A DNA stretch of 64,000 nucleotides from an uncultured Candidatus Actinomarina sp. (GTDB lineage: Bacteria > Actinomycetota > Acidimicrobiia > Actinomarinales > Actinomarinaceae), in contig CACJJR010000002.1 in assembly GCA_902593795.1 (NCBI GenBank), forward strand, positions 1 to 64,000, in the 5' to 3' direction. How positions within the stretch are numbered: the first letter of the stretch is position 1; every line of letters starts with the position of its first letter. The notes beneath the pieces were generated by a model that worked only from the letters and a program-made list of their open reading frames with translations, searched no databases and had not been told where the DNA came from. Shown here piece after piece: positions 47,565 through 56,137 of this stretch. The translations under genes and the position numbers were made by a program.

Positions 47565-48532
47565 ATACTAATAACAGTTTTACCTATATTTTTTCTAGTT
47601 AAAAAATTCTCTAGTGCAACAGATGTTTCTTCTAATTTATAACTATTTTTTGGAACAATTTTTAATTTATGATTTTCGATAAACGAAATAAGTTCTTGAA
47701 AATCTTCAGCTGTTTCATTCGGGGCAGTATTTGTCCATCGTCCCCACCAAACTCCTACGATTGAAACCCCCTTAACTAAAGTCAGGTTAAGAGATATTTT
47801 AGGAATGGAACCATTAGCAAATCCAATTACAAGTAGTCTTCCATTAAAAGCTGTAGCTCTTAAAGCTTGTTCTGTAGTTTCACCTCCAACTGGATCAATA
47901 ACAATATCAACGCCCTTTCCACTGGTTAATTCTTTTACCGTTTCTTTTAGGTCAACCTGATCATATCTAACTATTTCATCTGCTCCTAAACTTTTTACAT
48001 AATCAGCTTTTTCTTTTGACCCAACTGCACAGATAGAATTTAACCCCATAACTTTAGCTAATTGAATTGTTGACGTTCCGATCCCTCCAGATGCCCCAAG
48101 TACTAAAAGAGTTTCTCCACTCTTAGCATTAGCTCTTCTTTTCAGAGCATAGTACGAAGTTCCATAATTAATGGGAAGGCTTGCACCAGCTAGTGAATCA
48201 AAGGTATTTTTTACTGGTATAACTAAGTTTTCATTTACAGCTACATATTCAGCAAAGCCACCAACAGGAGGTATCCCAATTACTTTTGTACCAATAGGAA
48301 TATTTACTTTTTTTCCTACTTCTTCTACAAAACCACATACTTCATTACCAGGCGTGAAAGGTGGATCCATGACAATTTGATACTTACCTTGAACTAAAAG
48401 AGCATCTGGGAAATTTACTCCTGCTGCTTCAACTTTAATTAAGACTTCATTTTCAGCAATTTTGGGTTTTTCTATCTCTTGAATTTCTAAAAGATTTGGC
48501 TCACCTAACTTTGTACATACAACAGCTTTCAT
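47561..48532 (-). CDS. NADPH:quinone oxidoreductase-like zinc-less MDR enzyme
   Basis: 323 residues of the medium-chain dehydrogenase family, quinone-reductase branch. GVNFPDALLVQGKYQ, PFTPGNEVCGFVEEVG, then the nucleotide-binding LGASGGIGTSTIQLAK near residue 147. No zinc-ligand pattern is visible. The ATG at 48532 is chosen over an in-frame TTG two codons upstream that overlaps the previous stop. As last gene of the reverse acyl-CoA block it could act as an enoyl-CoA or quinone reductase. Confidence 0.88.
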   Translation of the reverse strand: MKAVVCTKLGEPNLLEIQEIEKPKIAENEVLIKVEAAGVNFPDALLVQGKYQIVMDPPFTPGNEVCGFVEEVGKKVNIPIGTKVIGIPPVGGFAEYVAVNENLVIPVKNTFDSLAGASLPINYGTSYYALKRRANAKSGETLLVLGASGGIGTSTIQLAKVMGLNSICAVGSKEKADYVKSLGADEIVRYDQVDLKETVKELTSGKGVDIVIDPVGGETTEQALRATAFNGRLLVIGFANGSIPKISLNLTLVKGVSIVGVWWGRWTNTAPNETAEDFQELISFIENHKLKIVPKNSYKLEETSVALENFLTRKNIGKTVISI

Positions 48533-48534
48533 AT

Positions 48535-49986
48535 TCAATCTCTATCCTTAATGCCTGAAAGTTTTTTAGCAAAATCTTTCTTTTCTTCAATGTCAACTTT
48601 TCTTCTGATCTGAACTCTTTGTGCTTGTGGGGACCCTGCTCCGTGAAGTGACTCAGTAAGATACGCAACTGCATTTCTGCCAAGTGTCATATTTTCAATA
48701 AGTCTTAATATTTTAACCCTATCTTCTGAATTTATATCTTTTTTACCTTTTAGGTATTTCTTTAAGTCTTCAGACATACTTCCTTCATTAAAATCAATAC
48801 CCGAAGGCATAGATCCAACAAGCCCTCCTGCTAAATCTTGTGCAAGCCTTCCTATTTCATAAGTTTCTTTTGTAACGTGTTGTTTACAAACATTTGCTAA
48901 TAAATCATCATTAATAAAGTTTCCAGACTTTGTTTTTGTGCCTTGAAGGGATGAAGCAATACCTGTTGCGTAAATAGTTTCATTAAGTTTATTCATTTCT
49001 ACTAATTTATCTTTTATGTGAGATGCTTCTTCTACACCATTATATTCAGCAATTGTTGCAGCAGCTCCTATCAACACATCACCTACGCCTGATTTGCATA
49101 CATAAGATCTTCTATGATATGTTGTGAATCTTTCCACAAGCATTGATGAAAATTCAAACTCCCCATTCATAAATATATATTTATTTGGTATGAAAACATT
49201 ATCAAAAATAACCATTGCTTCTTGGCCTGCAAAATATTTATTTCCAACATCATACTCTCCAGGTTCCATACTCCTTGTATCACAAGATTGTCTTCCGTAT
49301 ATGTATGTAATTCCATCTGCGTCAACAGGAATAGCACCTACAATTGCATAATCTTTATCTTTATCTGATAATCTTAAAGTTGGCATTACAACCATCCAAT
49401 GAGAGTTTATACATCCAGTCTGATGTGCTTTAGCACCCTTTACATACACACCTTCTTCAGTTCTTTTAATAATTCTTAAATAAACATCTTCATCTTCTTG
49501 CTCATGAGGTAATTTTGATCTGTCTCCTTTGACATCTGTCATTGCTCCGCCTATTACAAGATTGTCTTTATGCATTTCTGTAAGAAAGTTAGTAAAATTT
49601 TTGTGATAATTAGTATTGTGTTTTTCATCAACTTCGTAAGTTATAGAATGCAAAGCATTAAATGCATCCATACCTACACATCTTTGAAAACAGGTTCCAG
49701 TTAATTGTCCAAGCTTTCTTTGCATTTTATTTTGCATAAATAAATCTTCACTATTTTCAGCTATATGTAAAAATCTATTTATTTTTTCACCAGTGTATGG
49801 TGATGTTACTGAAGCCAATTCCGGCTCTCTTACAGCAAGTTCGTAAGTTTCGGCCATCGCCTCTATACTTGGCTTTATGATGGGGTTTTCTAGAGGTTCT
49901 TTTACTAACTCACCCATAAGATAAATTTTTAAATTTCTATTTTTAATTGAACTTAAATAACTGTCTCTATCGGTGATTTTATTCAT
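48535..49986 (-). CDS. 4-hydroxybutyryl-CoA dehydratase-like flavoprotein (4-hydroxyphenylacetate 3-hydroxylase family)
   Basis: 483 residues from the ATG at 49986. The family includes HpaB monooxygenases and the radical FAD/4Fe-4S 4-hydroxybutyryl-CoA dehydratase/vinylacetyl-CoA isomerase. Cluster ligands of the latter are present: Cys99 and Cys103 (CFQRC), at exactly the positions of the Clostridium aminobutyricum enzyme, and His291 plus Cys297 in YHRRSYVCK (the published ligands are His292 and Cys299). ESLHGAGSPQAQR near residue 447 matches the active-site Glu region. HpaB enzymes are not expected to carry such cysteines. Neighbours are thiolase, MaoC and kinase genes. Product: crotonyl-CoA, if true. 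Confidence 0.8.
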   Translation of the reverse strand: MNKITDRDSYLSSIKNRNLKIYLMGELVKEPLENPIIKPSIEAMAETYELAVREPELASVTSPYTGEKINRFLHIAENSEDLFMQNKMQRKLGQLTGTCFQRCVGMDAFNALHSITYEVDEKHNTNYHKNFTNFLTEMHKDNLVIGGAMTDVKGDRSKLPHEQEDEDVYLRIIKRTEEGVYVKGAKAHQTGCINSHWMVVMPTLRLSDKDKDYAIVGAIPVDADGITYIYGRQSCDTRSMEPGEYDVGNKYFAGQEAMVIFDNVFIPNKYIFMNGEFEFSSMLVERFTTYHRRSYVCKSGVGDVLIGAAATIAEYNGVEEASHIKDKLVEMNKLNETIYATGIASSLQGTKTKSGNFINDDLLANVCKQHVTKETYEIGRLAQDLAGGLVGSMPSGIDFNEGSMSEDLKKYLKGKKDINSEDRVKILRLIENMTLGRNAVAYLTESLHGAGSPQAQRVQIRRKVDIEEKKDFAKKLSGIKDRD

Positions 49987-49991
49987 ATACA

Positions 49992-49997
49992 ATTATA
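49992..49997 (-). promoter_or_regulatory. Consensus -10 TATAAT for a leaderless dehydratase mRNA
   Basis: On the minus strand TATAAT lies 5 bases before the ATG at 49986. It falls in the 51-base gap after the thiolase gene, implying that the dehydratase and oxidoreductase genes have their own promoter. It also favours the ATG over the in-frame TTG at 49992, which falls inside the hexamer region. Confidence 0.5.
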
Positions 49998-50037
49998 CGT
50001 TTAGATTCTGATGCAGGTCTTTTAAATAATTGTTAAT

Positions 50038-51216
50038 TTATATAACTTCAAACAAGCCTGCTGCACCCATTCCACCGCCAACACACATTGTAACAACAAC
50101 ATATTTAGCACCTCTTCTTTTGCCTTCCATAAGTGCATGCATCGTCATTCTTGCACCAGTCATTCCATATGGGTGGCCTATAGATATTGATCCACCATTA
50201 ACATTATAAATTTCATTATCAATGCCTAGGTGATCTCTACAATACAAAGCCTGAACTGCAAATGCTTCATTTAATTCCCAAAGGCCTATGTCATCAATAC
50301 TTAAGTTGTACTTATCAAGTAATTTTGGAACTGCATATATAGGCCCAATTCCCATTTCTTCAGGAGCTAAACCTGCAACTGCCATTCCTCTGTAATAACC
50401 AAGGGGAGTGAGGCCTTTATTTTCTGCGACTTTTGATTCCATAACAACTACAGATGCAGATCCATCGGATAATTGAGAAGCATTTCCTGCTGTAATGAAC
50501 TTACCTTCTCCATAAACTGGAACTAAAGAGGTAAGACCTTCTAAGTTAGTTTCTGGTCTATTTCCCTCATCTTTTTCTAAAGTAACTTCTTGCTCAGAAA
50601 CTTCACCTGTTTCTTTATCTTTAACTAATTTTGAAGTTGTAGTTGATATGATTTCATCTTTATAGACATTTGCTTCTTGAGCTGCCGCAGTTCTTTGTTG
50701 ACTTTGTAAAGAATATTCATCTTGACTTTCTCTAGTTACATTATATTTTTCAGCAACTAGATCTGCAGTTTCAATCATGGGCATATAAGCATGTTGAGCA
50801 TGTGAAGTAACATTTGGATCGATTTCTACTCTAAACTCCGCAGTTTGTACAAGTGATATTGATTCTACACCACCTGCTACAACGATATCCATATTATCTG
50901 TAATGACTTGTTTAGATGCAGTAGCAATTGCCATCATCCCTGAAGAGCATTGCCTGTCTATTGTCATTCCAGGAACATTATCTGGTAATCCAGCTGCAAT
51001 TCCAGACAATCTACCTATATTGATAGCTTGAGAACCCTGCTGCTGTGCGCACCCCATAACAACATCTTCGACTTCTTTGGGATCTATTCCAGCTCTATCT
51101 ACAGCTTCTTTAATTGAATAAGAAGCTAGTGTTGGAGCGGCAGTTTTGTTGTAAGCGCCCCTATAAGCCTTGCCAATAGGTGTTCTTGCTGCTGATACAA
51201 TTACTGCTTCTCTCAT
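50038..51216 (-). CDS. Acetyl-CoA acyltransferase (thiolase)
   Basis: 392-residue thiolase cleaving 3-ketoacyl-CoA with CoA. Nucleophile Cys90 in [10 protein letters not shown], His348 in [16 protein letters not shown] and Cys378 in CVGGGMG form the active site. The degradative type is likely from context. A strong AGGAGAT precedes its ATG. It follows the MaoC gene by 15 bases in the reverse-strand operon led by the APH-family kinase. Confidence 0.95.
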   Translation of the reverse strand: MREAVIVSAARTPIGKAYRGAYNKTAAPTLASYSIKEAVDRAGIDPKEVEDVVMGCAQQQGSQAINIGRLSGIAAGLPDNVPGMTIDRQCSSGMMAIATASKQVITDNMDIVVAGGVESISLVQTAEFRVEIDPNVTSHAQHAYMPMIETADLVAEKYNVTRESQDEYSLQSQQRTAAAQEANVYKDEIISTTTSKLVKDKETGEVSEQEVTLEKDEGNRPETNLEGLTSLVPVYGEGKFITAGNASQLSDGSASVVVMESKVAENKGLTPLGYYRGMAVAGLAPEEMGIGPIYAVPKLLDKYNLSIDDIGLWELNEAFAVQALYCRDHLGIDNEIYNVNGGSISIGHPYGMTGARMTMHALMEGKRRGAKYVVVTMCVGGGMGAAGLFEVI

Positions 51217-51231
51217 AAATATCTCCTCTTC

Positions 51232-51693
51232 TTATTCGTTTACGACATATAAAGTTAAAGCTTCAACAACTGCTGCAGGCTTTTCTTTACCCTCAATTTC
51301 AACAGTTACTGTAAACTTAACTAACCATCTTCCATTTTTTTTGTAATTAACTTCTGATAGAACAAAACGACCTCTTATTTTACTGTTTACTGGAACAGCT
51401 TCCATAAACCTTACTTTATCTGCTCCATAATTAATTGCCATTTGTAGGCCATCAGGCATAAAGCCATTCTGTGCGGACATATATGACAAAAGGCTTAATG
51501 TTAAAAATCCATGAGCTATAGTTGTTCCCCAAGGTGTTGCTTTTGCCATTTCTGGATCAACATGTATAAATTGATGATCATCTGTTGCATCTGCAAATTG
51601 ATTAATCCTCTCTTGAGTTATTTCAATCCAATCAGTGACTCCAGTTTCTTGGCCTAAATAATTTTCAAATTCACTTGCTGGAATAACTTTCAC
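51232..51693 (-). CDS. MaoC-family enoyl-CoA hydratase/dehydratase
   Basis: 153-residue single hotdog protein. The hydratase-2 motif is DDHQFIHVDPE (catalytic Asp and His) followed by PWGTTIAHGFLTLSLL. It hydrates trans-2-enoyl-CoA, giving the 3R product in characterised members. The start is a GTG with AAGGAGAT ahead, overlapping the kinase gene by 4 bases. It could hydrate crotonyl-CoA formed by the neighbouring dehydratase-like protein. Confidence 0.9.
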   Translation of the reverse strand: MKVIPASEFENYLGQETGVTDWIEITQERINQFADATDDHQFIHVDPEMAKATPWGTTIAHGFLTLSLLSYMSAQNGFMPDGLQMAINYGADKVRFMEAVPVNSKIRGRFVLSEVNYKKNGRWLVKFTVTVEIEGKEKPAAVVEALTLYVVNE

Positions 51694-52706
51694 AATATCT
51701 CCTTAAGTAGATTTTTAGTTGAAGCTTTTTTTGCGAAGTTTAATGTACTTTCCCCAAATGCTTCAACATCTTTCTTATCAACATTACCATAATAACCCAA
51801 TGAATACCTAACAAATACACCCTCCATTATCATTGCATGTTTCCAAAATGAAAGTCTTACATAAAACTCGATTTCGTCAAGATTAAGCTCAGATTTGCTT
51901 TGATACATAGTTAAGATGTTTTCTCTACTTGGAAAACCGTCACTTAATGAAGGTGAGTAAATAAACGGAGTATTCTTTTCGTTTTTATCTGCCCAAGAAG
52001 CAATAACTGTACCTAAGTCTGCTAGTGGGTCTCCTAAAGTACAAAGTTCCCAATCAACAACTGCTGCTACAGAATTATTATTTATCCTTACATTATCTAA
52101 TCTATAATCACCATGAACAATGCTCACTTTTTGCTGAGATGGCATATTGTCAAAAAGTAAATTTGTAGCAACATCTAAATCACTTATATCTCTTACCTTC
52201 TGAGCATTAAATTGTTTACTCCATCTATTTAATTGCCTTTCAACGTAGTTTTCATGCTTTCCTAAATCGTTTAAACCTGACTTTTCTACATCAAAAAAAT
52301 GAAGCTCGGCAAGAGTTGATATAAATGATTCAGTAATCTTTTCTTTCTCTAAGTCAGAGTATTTTTCAGCAATAAGATTGTCAGCGATTGTTTCACCTTC
52401 AATATACTCCATAATGTAAAAGTCGTCATCACAAATCAACCTATCAACACATAAAAGAATAGGTTTTGGAACTTTCAAATTGTTTTTACTCAATTCAGTA
52501 ATGATTTTAAATTCTCTTTGCATATTATGAGCAGACTCAAGTTTATTTCCAAAAGGAGGTCTTCTTAAGACAAATACTTTTGAATCATCAAAAATTTTAT
52601 AAGTGATATTTGATCTGCCTACTTTAAATTGTTCATATTCAAATTCATAATTTAAATATGTATTTGAAGAGATATAATCTCTTATTTTTTCATCAAAAAA
52701 ATCCAT
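51690..52706 (-). CDS. APH-family kinase, LvaA/ACAD10-11 kinase-domain type
   Basis: 338 residues of the aminoglycoside-phosphotransferase fold. VFVLRRPPFG near residue 45, IMEYIEGETI, catalytic HGDYRLDN (198-205) and VVDWELCTLGDPLADLG (metal Asp218) are intact. This subfamily sits next to, or is fused with, ACAD11-type dehydrogenases. LvaA of Pseudomonas phosphorylates 4-hydroxyvaleryl-CoA. The gene is divergent from exactly such a dehydrogenase (52765). A role as 4-hydroxyacyl-CoA kinase is inference from family and context; antibiotic resistance is unlikely. A minus-strand TAAGAT at 52715-52720 lies 8 bases before the ATG. Confidence 0.85.
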   Translation of the reverse strand: MDFFDEKIRDYISSNTYLNYEFEYEQFKVGRSNITYKIFDDSKVFVLRRPPFGNKLESAHNMQREFKIITELSKNNLKVPKPILLCVDRLICDDDFYIMEYIEGETIADNLIAEKYSDLEKEKITESFISTLAELHFFDVEKSGLNDLGKHENYVERQLNRWSKQFNAQKVRDISDLDVATNLLFDNMPSQQKVSIVHGDYRLDNVRINNNSVAAVVDWELCTLGDPLADLGTVIASWADKNEKNTPFIYSPSLSDGFPSRENILTMYQSKSELNLDEIEFYVRLSFWKHAMIMEGVFVRYSLGYYGNVDKKDVEAFGESTLNFAKKASTKNLLKEIL

Positions 52707-52752
52707 TAACAAATATCTTATGAATTAATTCTCTTGGACTCAAGTTAATTGA

Positions 52753-52758
52753 TAGAAT
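52753..52758 (+). promoter_or_regulatory. Possible -10 hexamer TAGAAT for the ACAD11-like gene
   Basis: TAGAAT ends 6 bases before the ATG at 52765 with no Shine-Dalgarno sequence, fitting leaderless transcription. It lies within the 58-base divergent promoter region shared with the kinase gene. Confidence 0.4.
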
Positions 52759-52764
52759 AAAACA

Positions 52765-53970
52765 ATGGATTTTAATTATTCTGATAAATCTTTAGAGCTT
52801 CAGGAAAAGCTTCGAAAATTTTTTGATGAATATATTTTTCCTAATGAAGAAGCATATGAAAAAGCTATTGTTGATTCGGGAGATCCTCTTCATATTCCTG
52901 TCATATTAGATGAGTTAAAACAAAAAGCAAAAGAACAAAATTTATGGAATTTATTTTTACCTGATAGTGAATATGGTGCAGGTTTAACAAATGTTGAGTA
53001 TGCACCTTTAGCTGAAATTACAGGACAGACTTGGTGGGCTCCAGAAGTATTTAACTGTTCTGCACCCGATACTGGCAATATGGAAATTCTTGCAGACTTT
53101 GGAACACCTGAACAAAAAGAACAATGGTTGAGGCCATTACTTGATGGTGAAATTCGTTCTTGTTTTGCAATGACGGAACCTAATGTAGCCTCATCTGATG
53201 CAACTAATATTTCAAGCTCTATAGTTTCTGATGGTGAGAATTATGTTATTAATGGAAGAAAATGGTGGACTTCAAATGCAATAAATCCCCGGGCAAAAAT
53301 TTGCATTTTTATGGGTATAACTAATCCAGAAAACCCTCCCTATACAAGACAAAGTCAAGTACTCGTTCCAATGGATTCAGAAGGAATTACTATAGTACGG
53401 CCAATGCACGTTTACGGATATGATGATGGTTACACTGGTCACCCTGAACTTAAATTTGAAAATGTAATTGTTCCAAAAGCAAACATTATAGGAGGAGAAG
53501 GGATGGGTTTTAAAATTGCTCAGGCAAGATTGGGCCCTGGAAGAATACACCATTGCATGAGAACTATTGGAATGGCTGAAAGAGCTTTAGAGCTGATGAT
53601 TAAGAGAACTATGTCTAGAGAAACTTTTGGCACAAAAATTTCTGATCATGGGGTAGTTCAAGATTGGATAGCAAGGTCAAGAATAAAAATTGAAGAAGCA
53701 AGATTATTAACTTTAAAAACAGCCTGGCTAATTGATAATGTAGGAAAAGAACAAGCAAAAATTGAAATATCAGCAATAAAAGTTGGAGTCATTGAAGCTG
53801 CGTCATATGTAATAGATAAGGCTATACAAGCACATGGAGCAATGGGACTTTCACAAGACACACCACTTGCAAGAATGGCCGCAGGCGCAAGGACACTTAG
53901 AATTGCTGATGGTCCAGATGAAGTTCATCTTAGATCAATTGCAAGAAGAGAAATAAATAAGCATTCATGA
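52765..53970 (+). CDS. ACAD11/LvaC-like acyl-CoA dehydrogenase
   Basis: 401-residue acyl-CoA dehydrogenase fold. APEVFNCSAPDTGNMEIL (92-109), FAMTEPNVASSDATNI (134-149) and GRKWWTSNA are hallmarks of the ACAD10/11 branch. At the C terminus the usual (Y/E)EGT catalytic region reads RIADGPDEVH, so Asp382 takes the place of the common Glu base. Members act on 4-phosphorylated acyl-CoA, eliminating phosphate to give enoyl-CoA. The divergent kinase gene and the overlapping 3-hydroxyacyl-CoA dehydrogenase gene fit this pathway. Ordinary dehydrogenase activity remains possible. Confidence 0.88.
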   Translation: MDFNYSDKSLELQEKLRKFFDEYIFPNEEAYEKAIVDSGDPLHIPVILDELKQKAKEQNLWNLFLPDSEYGAGLTNVEYAPLAEITGQTWWAPEVFNCSAPDTGNMEILADFGTPEQKEQWLRPLLDGEIRSCFAMTEPNVASSDATNISSSIVSDGENYVINGRKWWTSNAINPRAKICIFMGITNPENPPYTRQSQVLVPMDSEGITIVRPMHVYGYDDGYTGHPELKFENVIVPKANIIGGEGMGFKIAQARLGPGRIHHCMRTIGMAERALELMIKRTMSRETFGTKISDHGVVQDWIARSRIKIEEARLLTLKTAWLIDNVGKEQAKIEISAIKVGVIEAASYVIDKAIQAHGAMGLSQDTPLARMAAGARTLRIADGPDEVHLRSIARREINKHS

Positions 53971-54827
53971 ATGAAAAAATAGCAGTTATAGGCGGTGGAC
54001 AAATGGGAAGCCAAATTGCTGCGTTAGCAGCTATGGCTGGATATGAAACTAGTCTCTATGATGAGAATGAAGAAAACTTAGAATATAGATATAAATTTGT
54101 TGAAGAAAATATAAAAAACTTAATAGATAAAAAAATATATTCAGAAGATAAATTAGATGCCTATAAAAAGAATTTAGAACTTAAATTTACACTTGAAGAA
54201 GTAATTCATGAAAAGTCATTTGTAATAGAAGCTGTTGTTGAGAAATTTGATGTAAAACTTGAAATTTTCAAGAAGATTTCAAGTTTGATGAATGATGAAG
54301 TTGTTATGGCTACTAACAGTTCATTCATTCAAGCTTCTGAATTGTCTATACACTGCAACCATCCTGAGAGATTTATAAATATGCACTTTTTCTATCCTCC
54401 TATAAGAATGGATTTGGTTGAAATTTCATACCCTGAGAATGTCTCAAAAGTTATTTTAGAACGAACTAAAAATGTGAGTAAAAATATGGGTAGGTCCGTT
54501 GTTGTACTAAAAAAAGAAACTCCTGGTTTTATTGTCAACAGAATGCTTGCTGCATTAGTTGATGAAGCATACGAGCTCTATGATGAGGGAATTGCAGATT
54601 TTGAAGATATAGATATTGCAATAAAAAAAGGCTTAAATCATCCACTGGGTCCATTTGAATTATCAGATTACTCAGGACTAGATATTCACTATTATGCAAA
54701 ATTAAAAAAGTTTAAAGAATCAGGAAGCTCAGAGGATAAACCTAAAAAGTTTTTGGAAGAAAAAGTATTAAATGGAGATCTGGGTGTGAAAACTGGAAAA
54801 GGTTTCTATGAATACAAGAAAGATTAG
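53967..54827 (+). CDS. 3-hydroxyacyl-CoA dehydrogenase
   Basis: 286 residues with an N-terminal NAD Rossmann domain (AVIGGGQMGSQIAALAA) and a C-terminal helical domain. The catalytic His is in NMHFFYPPIRMDLVE and the conserved Asn is in PGFIVNRMLAAL. It is a monofunctional FadB2/PaaH-like enzyme, probably acting on short-chain 3-hydroxyacyl-CoA such as 3-hydroxybutyryl-CoA. It overlaps the ACAD11-like gene by 4 bases. Residues FFYPP replace the usual FFNPP, a small departure near the active site. Confidence 0.92.
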   Translation: MNEKIAVIGGGQMGSQIAALAAMAGYETSLYDENEENLEYRYKFVEENIKNLIDKKIYSEDKLDAYKKNLELKFTLEEVIHEKSFVIEAVVEKFDVKLEIFKKISSLMNDEVVMATNSSFIQASELSIHCNHPERFINMHFFYPPIRMDLVEISYPENVSKVILERTKNVSKNMGRSVVVLKKETPGFIVNRMLAALVDEAYELYDEGIADFEDIDIAIKKGLNHPLGPFELSDYSGLDIHYYAKLKKFKESGSSEDKPKKFLEEKVLNGDLGVKTGKGFYEYKKD

Positions 54828-54828
54828 A

Positions 54829-55239
54829 TTACTGAAAATCTTCATCCTTCAAATTAAATAGTACTTCTTTATTTGGTTTAACAATTAAGACTACTCTCTC
54901 TGTTTGAATTGGGAAGGGGTAGAGCTTATCCCAATACTTTTTTGATAATTTATCTATATTTTCTCTAGCCTCTTGACCCGTGATTTCACCAATTACTTCG
55001 CCTCTTATTTCTACAAATTTAAATGGATCGTCATGCTTCCATATCATGACTGTAACTCTTGGATCTTTTAAAACATTTTTGTATTTGAATCTGTGAATTT
55101 CAGTATTAATTAGAATATTCTCACCATCTGTGTCAACCCACATAACATGTGTTTGAGGAACTCCATCCTTAAACAAAGTTGTTAAAGCAGCATAGTTAGG
55201 ACCAGATGCCATTTGTATAGTTTTATTGTCTAGCTTCAT
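54829..55239 (-). CDS. PPOX-class, probably F420-dependent oxidoreductase
   Basis: 136 residues of the split beta-barrel flavin/deazaflavin fold. YAALTTLFKDGVPQTHVMWVD and NTEIHRFKYKNVLKDPRVTVMIW are characteristic of actinobacterial PPOX-class F420-dependent enzymes. It probably reduces an unknown substrate with F420H2; FMN use cannot be excluded by eye. A CofC-like F420 biosynthesis gene occurs at 21331. It is convergent with the 3-hydroxyacyl-CoA dehydrogenase gene, with one base between the stops. Confidence 0.87.
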   Translation of the reverse strand: MKLDNKTIQMASGPNYAALTTLFKDGVPQTHVMWVDTDGENILINTEIHRFKYKNVLKDPRVTVMIWKHDDPFKFVEIRGEVIGEITGQEARENIDKLSKKYWDKLYPFPIQTERVVLIVKPNKEVLFNLKDEDFQ

Positions 55240-55256
55240 CTGTTAAATTATAGTTT

Positions 55257-55721
55257 ATGAAAGTTGTTTTGCAGAGAGTAAAAAATGCATATGTAAAAGT
55301 TGATTCAAAAATTGTATCAGAAATCAATAACGGCTTATTACTTCTTTGGGGAATTGAAGAATTAGATACAGAAGTTGAAAGTGAAATATTAATAAATAAA
55401 ATTTTAAATTTCAGAATTTTTGCTGACGAGAACTTAAAAATGAATGAATCGATAATCGATATTTCAGGAGAAGTACTGATTGTAAGTCAATTTACTCTTG
55501 CTGGTAAATTTTTAAAAGGTAATAGACCCTCATTTGTAAATGCTAAAGATCCTAAAATAGCAGAAGATATGATAACCAATATTGTTAATGAGTTTTCGAA
55601 ATATTTAACAATTAAAACTGGAAGCTTTGGTGCAATGATGGACGTTGGTTTAGTGAATGATGGACCAGCTACTTTTGTATTAACTGCTAGAAATGGAAAA
55701 TTAGTAGATCAAGCAGACTGA
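55257..55721 (+). CDS. dtd: D-aminoacyl-tRNA deacylase
   Basis: 154-residue proofreading enzyme that hydrolyses D-aminoacyl-tRNA and mischarged glycyl-tRNA. It opens with MKVVLQRVKNAYVKVD. The active-site motifs SQFTLAGKFLKGNRPSF and GSFGAMMDVGLVNDGPATF are present; the second matches the Gly-cisPro-like region of the family (NDGPxT). It is divergent from the PPOX gene and convergent with the Rad52-like gene, overlapping it by 13 bases. Confidence 0.95.
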   Translation: MKVVLQRVKNAYVKVDSKIVSEINNGLLLLWGIEELDTEVESEILINKILNFRIFADENLKMNESIIDISGEVLIVSQFTLAGKFLKGNRPSFVNAKDPKIAEDMITNIVNEFSKYLTIKTGSFGAMMDVGLVNDGPATFVLTARNGKLVDQAD

Positions 55722-56137
55722 AGATTTGCTTTTTTCTTCATACCTTTTTTATCAAGCTGTTTGTCAAGATAGTATTCATCACCAGCCCACAAATGAAGAC
55801 CCAGGCCTAGTTTCATGGCACATCTTTTAAATGCATCTGATTCAGCGTGTTTTGCATTACTTCCATCATTTTTTTGATCATGTTCAACATCTCCGATCGA
55901 TGTTACAGTAACTAGCTTTCCATCAACCTCTACAGTCAATTTCCCGAAACACCCAACAACTGATCCACTTTTTTCTTGCCTAATTAATTCCACAACTTCC
56001 CAGTCAAAAGGGCCACAAACTTCTAAAAGTCTTTGAGTAATAACAGGGTGGGGGACATAATTTCCAAATTTTCCTTTGGGTGCTTTTTTGATCCACTCTA
56101 TAGGAAATTTTCTCGATAATTCATACAATTGTTTCAT
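55709..56137 (-). CDS. Rad52/22-like single-strand annealing protein
   Basis: 142 residues that resemble the conserved core of Rad52-type annealing proteins. YVPHPVITQRLLEVCGPFDWE forms the first helix/strand, and a beta-sheet with GKLTVEVDGKLVTVTSIGD follows. The segment KHAESDAFKRCAMKLGLGLHLW (96-117) corresponds to the Rad52 helix with A-(T/S)-D-A-(F/L)-KR. Such proteins anneal complementary ssDNA and are common in phages. No other phage genes flank it. It ends a three-gene reverse operon with two unknown genes. Confidence 0.75.
   Translation of the reverse strand: MKQLYELSRKFPIEWIKKAPKGKFGNYVPHPVITQRLLEVCGPFDWEVVELIRQEKSGSVVGCFGKLTVEVDGKLVTVTSIGDVEHDQKNDGSNAKHAESDAFKRCAMKLGLGLHLWAGDEYYLDKQLDKKGMKKKANLQSA

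Noticed and set aside
48535-49986. Plain 4-hydroxyphenylacetate 3-monooxygenase (HpaB)
   Set aside because: The CxxxC and His/Cys cluster-ligand pattern and the beta-oxidation neighbours fit the dehydratase branch better; no HpaC reductase is nearby.
51690-52706. Aminoglycoside resistance from the APH-family kinase
   Set aside because: The gene is embedded in an acyl-CoA degradation operon and paired with an ACAD11-like gene; this subfamily is metabolic.
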